Origin: Streptomyces sp. NBC_00341
GTDB lineage: Bacteria > Actinomycetota > Actinomycetes > Streptomycetales > Streptomycetaceae
Direction: 5' to 3'
Assembly: GCF_041435055.1 (NCBI RefSeq)
Contig: NZ_CP108002.1
Span: forward strand, 5,766,001 to 5,830,000
Length of the DNA: 64,000 bases
Part shown: positions 1-8,715 of the stretch, in pieces
Numbering within the stretch: position 1 is the first letter of the stretch
Layout: every line of letters begins with the position of its first letter
Notes under the pieces: generated by a model
Seen by the model: the letters and a program-made list of their open reading frames with translations, nothing else
The model's database searches: none
What the model was told of the DNA's origin: nothing
Position numbers and translations under genes: made by a program

Positions 1-415
1 CGGGGAGGGCGGCGATGCCCGGCGGGACGACCGGGTGGTCGCCGTCGGGGCGCATCAGGAAGCCCGTGATGGAGCGGTCGCGGAACTCGGTGCTCGCCTC
101 GATCCGCAGGACGGTGCTGTCCGACTTCTTCGCCGAGGCGTCGGGGGACTCGGAGATCTTGGTCTCCGAGCGGGCCTGGTCCCGGGCGGACCGTTCGTCG
201 AGCATGTGCGGCACGGAGGACGCGGTGAGCAGCAGGGCCACGCCGATTCCCACGCCGACGGCGGTGAGCAGGGTGCGGACCCAGCCCTCGCGGCCGCCGG
301 CGGCGGCGAACCTGATGCCGAGCGCGAGATCGCGCAGCCAGGGAGCGGTACGGGAGGGGGGTTCGGGAGGGGGCACCGGACCGGCCGGGGTCCTCTTCTC
401 GTCGAGCAGCGTCAT
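1..415 (-). CDS. ABC transporter permease, FtsX/MacB type (3' part missing)
   Basis: Membrane subunit of an ABC exporter, of which only the first ~138 residues lie in the window. A proline-rich cytoplasmic N-terminus (residues 1-25) is followed by one transmembrane helix at about residues 47-66 (RTLLTAVGVGIGVALLLTA). An extracytoplasmic stretch rich in charged and Ser residues comes next, as in FtsX/MacB permeases, where a large periplasmic-type domain follows helix 1. The ATG overlaps the stop of the upstream ATPase gene in an ATGA arrangement, so the two are translationally coupled. The substrate cannot be told; lipoprotein-release, peptide-antibiotic and stress exporters all share this architecture. 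Confidence 0.85.
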   Translation of the reverse strand, partial: MTLLDEKRTPAGPVPPPEPPSRTAPWLRDLALGIRFAAAGGREGWVRTLLTAVGVGIGVALLLTASSVPHMLDERSARDQARSETKISESPDASAKKSDSTVLRIEASTEFRDRSITGFLMRPDGDHPVVPPGIAALP

Positions 416-1098
416 ACGGCGTGCTCCATGTCGCGGGCCCGGCCGTCGCGCACGGTGACGTCGCGGTCGGAGTAGGCGGCGACGCGGGCCTCGTGGGTCA
501 CCAGGACCACGGCGACACCGGCGGACCTGGCGGCCTCGGTGAGCAGCTGCATGACGCGTTCACCGTTGAGGGAGTCCAGGGCGCCGGTCGGCTCGTCCGC
601 GAAGATCACCTTCGGGGAGGCGGCCAGCGCGCGGGCCACGGCGACGCGTTGGCCCTGGCCGCCGGACACCTCGCCGGGGCGCTTGGCGCCGAGGTCGTCG
701 ACCTCCAGGCGCTCCATCCACTCCAGGGCGGTGCGCTCCGCGGTCCTGCGCCGGGTGCCGTTCAGCCGGAGGGGGAGGGCGACGTTCTCCACGCAGGTCA
801 GCTCGGGGACGAGCTGGCCGAACTGGAACACGAAGCCGAAGTCGCTGCGGCGCAGGGCGCTGCGTTGTGCGTCGGACATCGCGGACAGCTCGCGGCCGGC
901 GTAGGTGATGGTGCCGGAGTCGGGGGTGATGATTCCGGCGAGGCAGTGCAGCAGGGTGGACTTGCCGGAGCCGGAGGGGCCCATCACGGCGACGACCTCG
1001 CCGGGGTGGACGGAGAAGGAGGCGCCGTCGAGCGCCGGGGTCGAGCCGTAGGTCTTGTGCAGGTCGTGCGCGGTGAGCAGGGAGCCGGCGGGGGTCAC
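412..1098 (-). CDS. ABC transporter ATP-binding protein (LolD/MacB-like)
   Basis: Cytoplasmic ATPase that powers the adjacent FtsX-type permease. All nucleotide-binding motifs are present over 228 residues: Walker A GPSGSGKST at 40-48, Q-loop Gln92 in FQFGQL, signature SGGQGQ at 145-150, Walker B VIFADEP at 164-170 followed by the TGALD D-loop, and switch His202. The GPSGSGKS form and FADEPTGALDS are typical of the LolD/MacB/FtsE class. The start is a GTG overlapping the TGA of the upstream PadR gene (GTGA), and the stop overlaps the permease start (ATGA). Regulator, ATPase and permease therefore form one tightly coupled operon, probably repressed by the PadR protein. Confidence 0.95.
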   Translation of the reverse strand: MTPAGSLLTAHDLHKTYGSTPALDGASFSVHPGEVVAVMGPSGSGKSTLLHCLAGIITPDSGTITYAGRELSAMSDAQRSALRRSDFGFVFQFGQLVPELTCVENVALPLRLNGTRRRTAERTALEWMERLEVDDLGAKRPGEVSGGQGQRVAVARALAASPKVIFADEPTGALDSLNGERVMQLLTEAARSAGVAVVLVTHEARVAAYSDRDVTVRDGRARDMEHAV

Positions 1099-1619
1099 GG
1101 GGCCACCACCTCTGCGAGCTTGTCGAGCCGTGCGGCGGTCAGTTCCAGCCAGCGCAGGTCGGCTTCGAGGTGGAACAGGGCGTGGTCGCAGATCAGCTGG
1201 TCGGCGAGGTCGCCGCGGCGCTTGCGGTCGGTGAGGATGCGCATCAGGCGCAGGTGCTCGGAGCGCTGGGCGTCCAGCACGTCGGCGGCGCTGCGGCCGG
1301 TGAGCATGGCCAGCACGACCTTGGTGTACAGGGTCGACTGGAGGTAGGGCTCAGGCTTCTCCGGCTGCGCCAGCCAGGCGGCGACATCGGTGATGCCGGC
1401 GTCGGTGATGGCGTAGCGCTTGCGCTCGGGGCCGCCGCCTGCCTCCATGCCGTCGACCTCCACGAGGCCGTTCTTGAGGAGGCGGGACATGGTCGAGTAG
1501 ACCTGTCCGTAGTGCAGCGGGCGGTCGTGTCCGAACTTCTCGTCGAACGTCCGCTTGAGGTCGTAACCGTGGCGGGGGCCGGACTCGAGGAGCCCGAGCA
1601 GGGTGTGGCCGATAGACAT
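1095..1619 (-). CDS. PadR family transcriptional regulator
   Basis: A 174-residue DNA-binding repressor candidate. The N-terminal winged helix is PadR-like (SIGHTLLGLLESGPRHGYDL, then a YSTMSRLLKNGLV recognition region). The C-terminal part (about 100-174) is helical and carries the usual dimerisation arm. The ATG at 1619 is preferred because the protein then begins at the conserved HTH; the frame stays open upstream without family similarity. PadR proteins next to ABC exporters usually repress their own operon and release it when a toxic ligand binds. A cluster of TGTAYAC repeats just upstream of the start is the obvious operator. First gene of a three-gene operon with the ABC ATPase and permease. 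Confidence 0.93.
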   Translation of the reverse strand: MSIGHTLLGLLESGPRHGYDLKRTFDEKFGHDRPLHYGQVYSTMSRLLKNGLVEVDGMEAGGGPERKRYAITDAGITDVAAWLAQPEKPEPYLQSTLYTKVVLAMLTGRSAADVLDAQRSEHLRLMRILTDRKRRGDLADQLICDHALFHLEADLRWLELTAARLDKLAEVVAP

Positions 1620-1628
1620 GCAGAGCAC

Positions 1629-1660
1629 TGTACACGGTGTGTATACCTGGCGTGTATACC
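1629..1660. promoter_or_regulatory. Candidate PadR operator
   Basis: Two exact direct copies of GTGTATACC (1639-1647 and 1652-1660, 13 bp apart) are preceded by the related TGTACACGG (1629-1637). Each contains a palindromic GTATAC or GTACAC core. They sit 10-41 bp upstream of the padR-like start, where autorepression would occur. The repeats are seen directly; the assignment to PadR is inferred from position. Confidence 0.55.
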
Positions 1661-1765
1661 GGCTGTTCCGCTGCCCTCTGGACCGTGCCACGCCATGGAG
1701 CCGTCGCGGCGCGGGGCCGTGCCGCGACAGCGAACCGGGGGCCCGGACGTCCGGGCCCCCGGGGG

Positions 1766-2008
1766 TCACTGCGGGCCGGGAGCCTTCGGCGGCCGCCCCC
1801 GGCGCGGGATCGGCGCCGCCCCGCCCGGTAGCCGCCCCGCCTCCGCCAGGGCCCGCCGCAGCAGGAACTCGATCTGCGCGTTCGCGCTGCGCAGTTCGTC
1901 CGACGCCCAGCGCGCCAGCGCGTCGTGTACCGCTGGGTCCAGCCGCAGCAGCATCTGCTTGCGCTGCTGCGGCTGTTGCGGCCTGCGCCGCGGTGGTTGC
2001 TCGGTCAC
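1766..2008 (-). CDS. Small ribbon-helix-helix-like protein
   Basis: An 80-residue basic protein. Residues 16-58 (KQMLLRLDPAVHDALARWA, then a helix ending FLLRRALAEAG) fit a ribbon-helix-helix fold of the Arc/CopG type: a short beta strand with alternating residues followed by two helices. The N-terminus is Gln/Arg/Pro-rich and the C-terminus a basic Pro-rich tail. A GTG start overlaps the stop codon of the SPFH gene (GTGA), so translation is coupled to it. The overlap suggests a function tied to the SPFH protein, either DNA binding or a protein-protein adaptor. No target is evident. Confidence 0.75.
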   Translation of the reverse strand: MTEQPPRRRPQQPQQRKQMLLRLDPAVHDALARWASDELRSANAQIEFLLRRALAEAGRLPGGAAPIPRRGRPPKAPGPQ

Positions 2009-2976
2009 TGGTAGAGCGTGCCCGTATTGAGGACCGGCTGCACCGCCCGGTCACCGCACAGCACCACCATCAGGTTGCTCACCATGGCCGCCTTCCGTTC
2101 CGGGTCGAGCTCGACGATGTCCTGCTCCGCGATCCGGGTGAGCGCCATCTCGACCATGCCGACGGCGCCCTCCACGATCTGCTGCCGGGCCGCGACGACC
2201 GCGCCGGCCTGCTGGCGCTGGAGCATCGCGGAGGCGATCTCGGGGGCGTACGCGAGGTGGCTGAAGCGGGACTCGATGATCCGGACGCCCGCCGCCTGCA
2301 CCCGCGCCGTCAACTCGACGGCCAGCTTCTCGGTGATCTCCTCCGCGTTGCCCCGCAGCGAGAGGCCGCCCTCGTCGTGGGCGTCGTACGGGTACTCGAT
2401 CGCGATGTGCCGGACCGCCGACTCGGTCTGGGTGGCGACGAACTCCAGGAAGTCGTCGACCTCGAAGAGCGCCTGCGCGGTGTCCTCGACCTTCCAGACG
2501 ACGATCGCGGCGAGCTCGATCGGGTTGCCGTAGGCGTCGTTGACCTTGAGGACCGCGGTCTCGTGGTTGCGGACCCGGGTGGAGATCTTGCGGCTGGAGG
2601 TCAGCGGGTTGATCCAGCGCAGACCGTCGGAGCGGATCGTGCCCACGTACCGGCCGAAGAGCTGGATGACCCGTGCCTCGCCCGGTGCGACCATCTTCAC
2701 ACCGCCCATGCAGAAGAACGAGACGATCGCGAGCAGCACCCCGAGGATGCAGACCGGGATGCCGACGCCGTTGTTCCCGTTCGACCCGACGACGCCGCCG
2801 ACGATGGCGAGACCGACGCCGACGATCACTCCGATCACCGTCAGCAGCAGGCCGATGCCACCCGCGATGCTGTGCGCCGTCGTCTCCCGGACCTGCGGTT
2901 CCGGCATCTGCGGCGCGTCCGGCGTGAGGTCGGCCGACGGCGTGGTGGGTGTGGCCGGGACGTGTGGATCAGTCAT
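2005..2976 (-). CDS. SPFH/Band 7 domain membrane protein
   Basis: A 323-residue membrane-anchored scaffold of the stomatin/prohibitin/flotillin superfamily. A Pro-rich cytoplasmic head (1-33) precedes two hydrophobic helices (about 39-63 and 71-91). The SPFH domain starts at [20 protein letters not shown] and runs to about 270, with typical elements such as DGLRWINPL and a helix repeatedly containing Ala/Gln ([19 protein letters not shown]). Family members oligomerise at the membrane and organise microdomains or proteases. It is followed with a 4-bp overlap by a ribbon-helix-helix-like gene and faces the divergent pbp gene across about 220 bp of regulatory DNA. A cell-envelope role is inferred from that neighbour. 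Confidence 0.9.
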   Translation of the reverse strand: MTDPHVPATPTTPSADLTPDAPQMPEPQVRETTAHSIAGGIGLLLTVIGVIVGVGLAIVGGVVGSNGNNGVGIPVCILGVLLAIVSFFCMGGVKMVAPGEARVIQLFGRYVGTIRSDGLRWINPLTSSRKISTRVRNHETAVLKVNDAYGNPIELAAIVVWKVEDTAQALFEVDDFLEFVATQTESAVRHIAIEYPYDAHDEGGLSLRGNAEEITEKLAVELTARVQAAGVRIIESRFSHLAYAPEIASAMLQRQQAGAVVAARQQIVEGAVGMVEMALTRIAEQDIVELDPERKAAMVSNLMVVLCGDRAVQPVLNTGTLYQ

Positions 2977-2996
2977 GGAATCCCCCGTTTGCGTGG

Positions 2997-3040
2997 GCTA
3001 GCGAAGCGCTAGCAATGTGATTCCACATTAACCCATGTGG
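2997..3040. promoter_or_regulatory. Two inverted repeats in the SPFH/pbp divergent region
   Basis: GCTAGCG-AAG-CGCTAGC (2997-3013) is a perfect 7-bp-arm palindrome 21 bp upstream of the SPFH start. CCACAT-N6-ATGTGG (3023-3040) is a second perfect inverted repeat 10 bp further on. Both lie in the shared promoter region of the SPFH gene and the pbp gene. No cognate regulator is adjacent. Confidence 0.45.
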
Positions 3041-3198
3041 CAACCCTGCGCACCTCTCATGAGTCGGTTCCCTTGAAAGCGGGTGCTGATTGTCACGTCC
3101 GGAAAAGGGTGGATCGTTGGCTTTCTGTCCTTGCCAACGGTGTTAGCTGGCTGGTCCGGGCTGATCCGGTCGAGCAGAGAAACGGGAGCAACACAGCG

Positions 3199-5493
3199 AT
3201 GGGTCGAGCGGATGCGCGACGAGCCCAGCGGCGCGGGTCGCGGCGGGCCGTGAAGAGCGGTGGCATACGCAGACTCTTCACCTGGCGAAAACTACTGGGC
3301 GCCGCTCTGGGCGTCTGCCTGCTGGGAATGGGCGCGTTCGCCGTGCTCTACATGGTCGTGCAGGTGCCGGAAGGCAACGCACAGGCCAAGCTCCAGGCCA
3401 ACGTCTACAAGTACTCCGACGGCACACTGCTGGCCCGCACGGGACAGGTCAACCGGGAGATCGTCAGCCTCGCAGAGGTCCCCAAGGACGTCCAGCGGAC
3501 CTTCGTGGCCGCCGAGAACAAGTCCTTCTACGACGATCACGGCGTCGACTTCAAGGGCACCGCCCGCGGACTGGTCAACACCGTTTCCGGCAAGGGCAAG
3601 CAGGGTGGCTCGACCATCACCCAGCAGTACGTCAAGAACTACTACCTCGACGCCGACCAGACGGTCACCCGGAAGCTCAAAGAGCTGGTCATCTCGCTGA
3701 AGGTCGACCAGAAGCGAAGCAAGAGCGAGATCCTCGCCGGGTACATCAACACCAGTTACTACGGCCGCGGCGCCTACGGGATCCAGGCCGCGGCGCAGGC
3801 GTACTACGGCAAGGACGCCAAGCAGCTGAACGTCGAGGAGGGCGCCTACCTCGCCGCGCTCCTCCAGGCCCCGAGCCAGTACGACTGGGCCGTCGCCAGC
3901 GACAACGGGAAGGCGCTCGTCAAGGAGCGCTGGAACTACGTCCTGGACAACATGGTCGACCAGCACTGGCTGGACGCCGGTGAGCGCCAGGGGATGAAGT
4001 TCAAGATCCCGCAGACCCCGAAGCCGGCGGAGGGGCTCTCCGGCCAGAAGGGCTACATCGTCGCCGCGGCGCGCGCGGCGGTGCAGAAGCAGGAGAACAT
4101 CACCGACGCGCAGTTCGACGCCGGTGGCTGGACGATCACCGTCAACATCGACCGGAAGAAGCAGCAGGAGCTGGAGAAGTCGGTCAAGGCCAAGCTGACC
4201 GACAAGCTGGACACCAAGGGGCGCAAGCTCGACCAGGACGTCCAGGCCGGCGCGGTCTCGGTCGACCCGAAGACCGGCGGGGTGCTCGCCATGTACGGCG
4301 GACGCGGGCTGACCCAGCACTACATCTCCAACGCCACCCGGCGCGACTACCAGCCCGCCTCCACCTTCAAGCCGGTCATCCTCGCGGCGGCGCTCGACCA
4401 GGAGTCGCAGACCCAGGACGACCAGCAGATCACCGCCGACACCCGCTACGACGGCACCAGCAAGCGCCCCGTCGTGGGCAGCGACAGAGCCTTCGCGCCG
4501 GAGAACGAGGACGACCAGGACTACGGCCAGGTCACCGTCCAGACCGCGATGAACAAGTCCATCAACTCCGTCTTCGCGCAGATGGGCGTGGACGTCGGGA
4601 TGGACCGCGTGCTGCAGACCGCGGGCAAACTCGGCATGGATGTGAAGGGGCTCGCTGCGGTGCCGGCCCAGACCCTCGGCTCCATGGGTGCGAGCCCGAT
4701 GGAGATGGCCGGGGTCTACGCCACCCTCGACAACCACGGCAAGAAGGTCACACCGCAGATCGTGAAGTCGGCCCAGAAGCAGGGCGAGTCACCGATCGAG
4801 CTGCCCGACGCGATCGGAGACCAGGTCATCAAGCGCCAGGCCGCGGACTCCGTGACCTCCGTGCTGACCGGTGTGGTCGACGACGGTACGGCCCACGACG
4901 CGGTACGCAATGCCGAGGGGCTGTCCGACCAGCAGATCGCGGGCAAGACCGGCACCTCGGACGACAACAAGTCGGCCTGGTTCACCGGCTTCACCCCCCG
5001 CATGGTCACGTCGGTGGGCCTCTTCGGTGAGGCCGCCTACGCCCGTACCGGCGACGACGGCAAGAAGATCGGCAAGGGCGCCCAGGTGCCCCTGAAGGGT
5101 GCCGGCGGCGGCGGCCGGGTCAACGGTGGCGGCTTCCCCGCCGACATCTGGGCGAGCTTCACCGCCCAGGCGATGGGCGACCCGGGCGAGTTCGACCTGG
5201 ACACCGACATGGGCGCCGCGGTCACCCCGCCGAGCCCGTCCATCACCCCGAGCACGTCCGCCTCGCCCTCGGACGAGGCCACGCCCTCGCACACGGCGTC
5301 CAGCCCGCCCGCCTCGTCCCATCCGCCGAAGGAGAGCACGTCCCCGTCGTCGACGCCGCCCTCCCCGTCGGACGACCCGACGAGCGACCCGCCCCCCGAT
5401 CCGTCGACCGATCCGGACCCCAGCGACTCGGCGGAGGTACCGGTGGACCCCGGGGGCGACCAGCCGAACAGCGACAACAGCCTGACGCAGTGA
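3199..5493 (+). CDS. Bifunctional (class A) penicillin-binding protein
   Basis: A 764-residue peptidoglycan synthase with glycosyltransferase and transpeptidase activities. A basic cytoplasmic tail (1-30) and one membrane anchor (32-54) lead to the GT51 domain, with catalytic Glu106 in AAENKSFY and the GGSTITQQ motif at 137-144. The transpeptidase domain carries all three active-site motifs: S388-TFK, S454-IN and KTG at 583-585. The last ~100 residues are a Ser/Pro/Asp-rich low-complexity tail, probably wall-embedded. The ATG at 3199 is chosen because GGGAG lies ~10 bp upstream and the protein then starts with the basic tail; the frame is open ~160 bp further upstream without family features. 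A 29-bp-stem terminator follows. Confidence 0.95.
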   Translation: MGRADARRAQRRGSRRAVKSGGIRRLFTWRKLLGAALGVCLLGMGAFAVLYMVVQVPEGNAQAKLQANVYKYSDGTLLARTGQVNREIVSLAEVPKDVQRTFVAAENKSFYDDHGVDFKGTARGLVNTVSGKGKQGGSTITQQYVKNYYLDADQTVTRKLKELVISLKVDQKRSKSEILAGYINTSYYGRGAYGIQAAAQAYYGKDAKQLNVEEGAYLAALLQAPSQYDWAVASDNGKALVKERWNYVLDNMVDQHWLDAGERQGMKFKIPQTPKPAEGLSGQKGYIVAAARAAVQKQENITDAQFDAGGWTITVNIDRKKQQELEKSVKAKLTDKLDTKGRKLDQDVQAGAVSVDPKTGGVLAMYGGRGLTQHYISNATRRDYQPASTFKPVILAAALDQESQTQDDQQITADTRYDGTSKRPVVGSDRAFAPENEDDQDYGQVTVQTAMNKSINSVFAQMGVDVGMDRVLQTAGKLGMDVKGLAAVPAQTLGSMGASPMEMAGVYATLDNHGKKVTPQIVKSAQKQGESPIELPDAIGDQVIKRQAADSVTSVLTGVVDDGTAHDAVRNAEGLSDQQIAGKTGTSDDNKSAWFTGFTPRMVTSVGLFGEAAYARTGDDGKKIGKGAQVPLKGAGGGGRVNGGGFPADIWASFTAQAMGDPGEFDLDTDMGAAVTPPSPSITPSTSASPSDEATPSHTASSPPASSHPPKESTSPSSTPPSPSDDPTSDPPPDPSTDPDPSDSAEVPVDPGGDQPNSDNSLTQ

Positions 5494-5518
5494 CGCGCTG
5501 ACCGGTTGCCGGAAACCC

Positions 5519-5580
5519 GGAACGCCGAAACGGGCGGGGTACGAGGAGCCTTCCTCGTACCCCGCCCGTTTCGGCGTTCC
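5519..5580. terminator. Perfect 29-bp hairpin between convergent genes
   Basis: The arm 5519-5547 (begins GGAACGCCGAAACGGGCGGG) is the exact reverse complement of 5552-5580, with a 4-nt loop. It lies between the convergent pbp and SpoIIE-phosphatase genes and is placed to terminate both. There is no U-tract, as is usual in Streptomyces. Confidence 0.85.
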
Positions 5581-5652
5581 GACACCCTGCGGGAGCCACG
5601 TCCGGGACGGGACCGATCACACCGTCCAGGAGATGGCCGGAAATGTTCGGAC

Positions 5653-7569
5653 CTACTGCCCCCGGGTCGGCATCTCGAACCAGACGACCTTGCCCGTCGA
5701 CAGGCGCGTCGCACCCCACCGCCGGGCCAGCCGGTTCACCAGGAACAGACCGCGACCGCCCTCGTCCATGTCCCGCGCGCGGCGCTGGCGGGGCAGCTGC
5801 GGGGAGTCGTCGCCGACCTCGCAGCGCAGGATGTCGGTCCGCAGCAGCCGCAGCGTCACCGGCCGCTCCGCGTACCGCACGGCGTTGGTCACCACCTCGC
5901 TGACCAGCAGCTCCACCGAGTCCGAGAGATCCTCCAGACCCCAGCGGCTGAGCGCGCGGCGGGCCAGCCTGCGGGCCCGGCCGGGGGCCGAGTCCTCCGG
6001 CTCCAGGAACCAGTACGCGACGTCGCTCGGCGCGATCCCGTCGAAGCGGGCGGCGAGCAGCGCGATGTCGTCGTCCCGGTCGCCGGGGCCGAGCATGTCC
6101 AGCACGTCGTCGCAGAGGGCCTCCAGCGGCGGCGAGTGGTCGGGACCGGTCAGCCGGGCGGTGGTGGCGAGCCGCTCGCGCAGCTGCTCGATGCCCGTCC
6201 ACACGTCGCGGAGCCGCGATTCGACCAGTCCGTCGGTGTAGAGGAGCAGCGTGGCGCCCGCGGGCGCGTCCAGCTCGACGGCCTCGAAGTCCACTCCGCC
6301 CACGCCGATCGGGGCCCCCGGCGGTACCCGCAGCACCTCGGCGCGGCCGCCGAGGTGGAGCAGCACGGGCGGCGGGTGGCCGGCGTTGGCGATGGTGATG
6401 CGGTGCGCGACGGGGTCGTACACGGCGTACAGGCAGGTCGCCATGCGGTCGCTGCCGAGCCGCTGGGCCTGCTCGTCGAGGTGGTGCAGCACCTCCTGCG
6501 GCGGCAGGTCGAGCCCGGCCAGGGTCTGCGCGGTGGTGCGCAGCTGGCCCATGATCGCGGCGGAGGTCATGGAGTGGCCCATGACGTCGCCCACGACCAG
6601 GGCGACCCGGCTGCCGGGCAGCGGGATCGCGTCGTACCAGTCGCCGCCGACCCGGGCCGTCTCCGCGGCCGGCAGATAGCGGGAGGCGAGCCGGACCCCG
6701 GTGGGCTGCGGCAGTGAGTCGGGCAGCATGGTGCGCTGGAGCTCGTCCGCGATGTAGGCCTCGCGCCCGTACAGCACGGCCTTGTCGATGCCGAGCGCGG
6801 TGTGCGTCGCCAGCTGGGCCGCGACCAGCAGGTCGTTGGCCTCGAACGGCGGGCGCTCGGTGCCGCGCAGGAAGACCGCCGCGCCGATCACCCGGCGCCG
6901 GCCGCGCAGCGGGGCCAGGATCGCCCGGTGACCGGACGGCACGGTGCGCCCGGCGCCGAGCAGCTCGGGCAGGGCGGCGCGGGCCGCGGCGGAGTCACCG
7001 AAGACCGGCCGCACCCCGCGCAGCACCTCGGCCAGCGCACCGCCGGGCCGGACCTCGCACAGTTCGGCGGCGGGCGTCAGATCGGTCTGCGGATCGATGA
7101 CGGCCGGCCGGAGCCGCTCGCTCTCCGGCAGCCCGTCGGGGAGTTCGTCGCTCAGCCGCAGCCGGTCGGAGCGGCGCAGCCGCAGCACGAACGGGTGGAC
7201 GGGGCGCTCGTCGCCGACCGGCAGCGGATCGCGGAGGTAGACGAGTATGGCGTCGGAGAACGTCGGCACGCTGGCCCGGCACAGGCCCAGCACGATCTCG
7301 TCCAGATCTATCCCGCGGGCGATCCGGCGGGTCGCGGCACCCACGAAGCGCAGCCGGTCGCCCTCGCGGCGGGCCGCCGCCTGGGGATCGGGGCCGGCCG
7401 CCGGGCCCGGTCCGGCAGCGGCCGGACCGGGGCCCTTGGCGGGGCCGGGGATCGCGGAGGCGGCAGCGGCGGCCGCGGAGGCGGCATCCCGCTGCCGGGG
7501 CCGGGCGCGTTCCTGCGGCCGGGCGGCGAGTGGCTGCCGGCCTTCGTGGGAGGTGGGGTGCTCCGTCAC
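5653..7569 (-). CDS. GAF-SpoIIE phosphatase with C-terminal anti-sigma-type ATPase domain
   Basis: A 638-residue cytoplasmic signalling protein predicted to dephosphorylate an anti-anti-sigma factor and, through its kinase-like domain, also bind a partner switch. Order: a disordered Ala/Pro/Gly N-terminus to ~80, a GAF-type sensor (~90-270), and a PP2C/SpoIIE domain (~290-500) with metal-binding motifs GGDWYD, VGDVMGHS, YTDGL and DDIAL. The end is a HATPase_c domain with N-box LLVSEVVTNAVRYA and G-box DEGGRGLFLV. A GTG at 7569 is taken as start because it precedes the first plausible reading (VTEHPTSHEG) and upstream residues look non-coding; no strong Shine-Dalgarno is visible, so the start is uncertain. 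Convergent with the pbp gene. Confidence 0.9.
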   Translation of the reverse strand: MTEHPTSHEGRQPLAARPQERARPRQRDAASAAAAAASAIPGPAKGPGPAAAGPGPAAGPDPQAAARREGDRLRFVGAATRRIARGIDLDEIVLGLCRASVPTFSDAILVYLRDPLPVGDERPVHPFVLRLRRSDRLRLSDELPDGLPESERLRPAVIDPQTDLTPAAELCEVRPGGALAEVLRGVRPVFGDSAAARAALPELLGAGRTVPSGHRAILAPLRGRRRVIGAAVFLRGTERPPFEANDLLVAAQLATHTALGIDKAVLYGREAYIADELQRTMLPDSLPQPTGVRLASRYLPAAETARVGGDWYDAIPLPGSRVALVVGDVMGHSMTSAAIMGQLRTTAQTLAGLDLPPQEVLHHLDEQAQRLGSDRMATCLYAVYDPVAHRITIANAGHPPPVLLHLGGRAEVLRVPPGAPIGVGGVDFEAVELDAPAGATLLLYTDGLVESRLRDVWTGIEQLRERLATTARLTGPDHSPPLEALCDDVLDMLGPGDRDDDIALLAARFDGIAPSDVAYWFLEPEDSAPGRARRLARRALSRWGLEDLSDSVELLVSEVVTNAVRYAERPVTLRLLRTDILRCEVGDDSPQLPRQRRARDMDEGGRGLFLVNRLARRWGATRLSTGKVVWFEMPTRGQ

Positions 7570-7954
7570 GCTTGGGGTTCCGTCCGTCCGGGCCGGTTGT
7601 ATGAGGCAATCACCTTGTGGGGCGCTACTGTGCCCCGGCATGAGCGGCAATAACAACGGCTGACACCGCATGCCCCGCAACGCCGGGCCGAAACCGGACG
7701 TCCGCGAACGGCGGCGGTGACAACGTTTTCTGCGGTGGAGCGGCGGACAGTGTGCACGTCTCCACCCCCTCGTAGTGGCTCATGCGATGCGGGCAACTCG
7801 TGCGACCCATACGACTGATGCGGTCATGAAACGTGCAACCAGTGCGATGACTCGATGGTTTACGGTCAGCTCGTCTGCGGCGCCAGGGGGGTGGAGTGGA
7901 CCGTCCGTCCTCGGGACGATCCTACGTTTGCCCCCCTGGGGTGCATCAAGGGTC
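7570..7954. other. Intergenic region with degenerate GTGCGAC-type repeats
   Basis: These 385 bp hold no gene I can support. They contain the promoter region of the SpoIIE-phosphatase gene. A stretch at about 7785-7855 repeats short CGTGCGACC / CGTGCAACC / CAGTGCGATG elements irregularly. Open frames here run into the DUF402 gene on the wrong strand or overlap its 3' end and show no family features. Confidence 0.5.
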
Positions 7955-8674
7955 TCACGACGGCATGGCGGAGGGGGTACGGTCCCAGTCATCCGGAAGC
8001 CGGTCCCAGTCGTCCGGAAGTGCGGGAACCCGCCATCGCGGATCGGGCCGCCAGTCCTCCCAGCCGTCCCGGAACGGCGCCCCCCAGTCGCGGATCACGC
8101 CGACCGCCGCGCGCCCCGCCTCCCGCACCCGCCGGGCGGTCGCGGGGGTCATCAGGCCGACCCGCTGGGCCTGCGCGAACTCGTCCTCGTCCCGCCAGAG
8201 CCAGCTGCGGTCCGGGTAGACCGAGATGTCCAGGAAGTGGTCCTCGGAGTCGATGCCGCCGGCCCAGCGGGTCCGCGGCTCCTCCAGGTTCACGTACCAG
8301 CTGCGGAACTCCCAGCCGGGCTCCCAGAACAGCCAGACCGACCAGGGCTCGCCTGGCCGGGCCAGCTTCAGCACCCCGTTGCCCAGCCAGGGCGTGCGGG
8401 CGGTGGTGCGCGGCGAGGTGTACCGGGTGGCGAGCGGCTCCGCGTGCACGTCGGTGCCGTCCGCCAGCACCGGCTTCACGCACTCGGTGCCGGGCGCCAC
8501 CCAGACGGCGAGCAGGTCCTCGGTGTCCTGGGCCACGGTGACGGGCCGGCAGATGTGCACGGGGTTCCGTGCCCCGCCGGGCGCGGGGCCGTGCCGCAGC
8601 GGTCCGTTGCCGCGGTAGCGCCACAGGATCTGATCACCCGGCGCCCAGCGCTCGGTCTCTCCGGTACCTGTCAT
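7955..8674 (-). CDS. DUF402 family protein
   Basis: A 239-residue cytoplasmic protein of the DUF402/FomD-like family. The characteristic core is present in the middle: WLFWEPGWEFRSWYVNLEEP, then IDSEDHFLDISVYPD with the acidic metal-binding residues, and a DEDEFAQA segment. Studied relatives hydrolyse nucleotide phosphates or nucleotidyl conjugates with divalent metal, but the substrate here is unknown. The C-terminus carries two tandem copies of PDDWDR encoded by a short DNA repeat. It lies 41 bp downstream of fumC on the same strand, so co-transcription is likely. Confidence 0.85.
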   Translation of the reverse strand: MTGTGETERWAPGDQILWRYRGNGPLRHGPAPGGARNPVHICRPVTVAQDTEDLLAVWVAPGTECVKPVLADGTDVHAEPLATRYTSPRTTARTPWLGNGVLKLARPGEPWSVWLFWEPGWEFRSWYVNLEEPRTRWAGGIDSEDHFLDISVYPDRSWLWRDEDEFAQAQRVGLMTPATARRVREAGRAAVGVIRDWGAPFRDGWEDWRPDPRWRVPALPDDWDRLPDDWDRTPSAMPS

Positions 8675-8715
8675 GGAGGGATCTTAGAGGGGCCGGCGAC
8701 CGGGGGCGGCGCGCG

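Noticed and set aside
7780..7992. Small minus-strand frame (70 codons) with a hydrophobic end, downstream of the DUF402 gene
   Set aside because: It begins inside the DUF402 coding region, has no ribosome site and consists partly of the degenerate GTGCGAC repeats.
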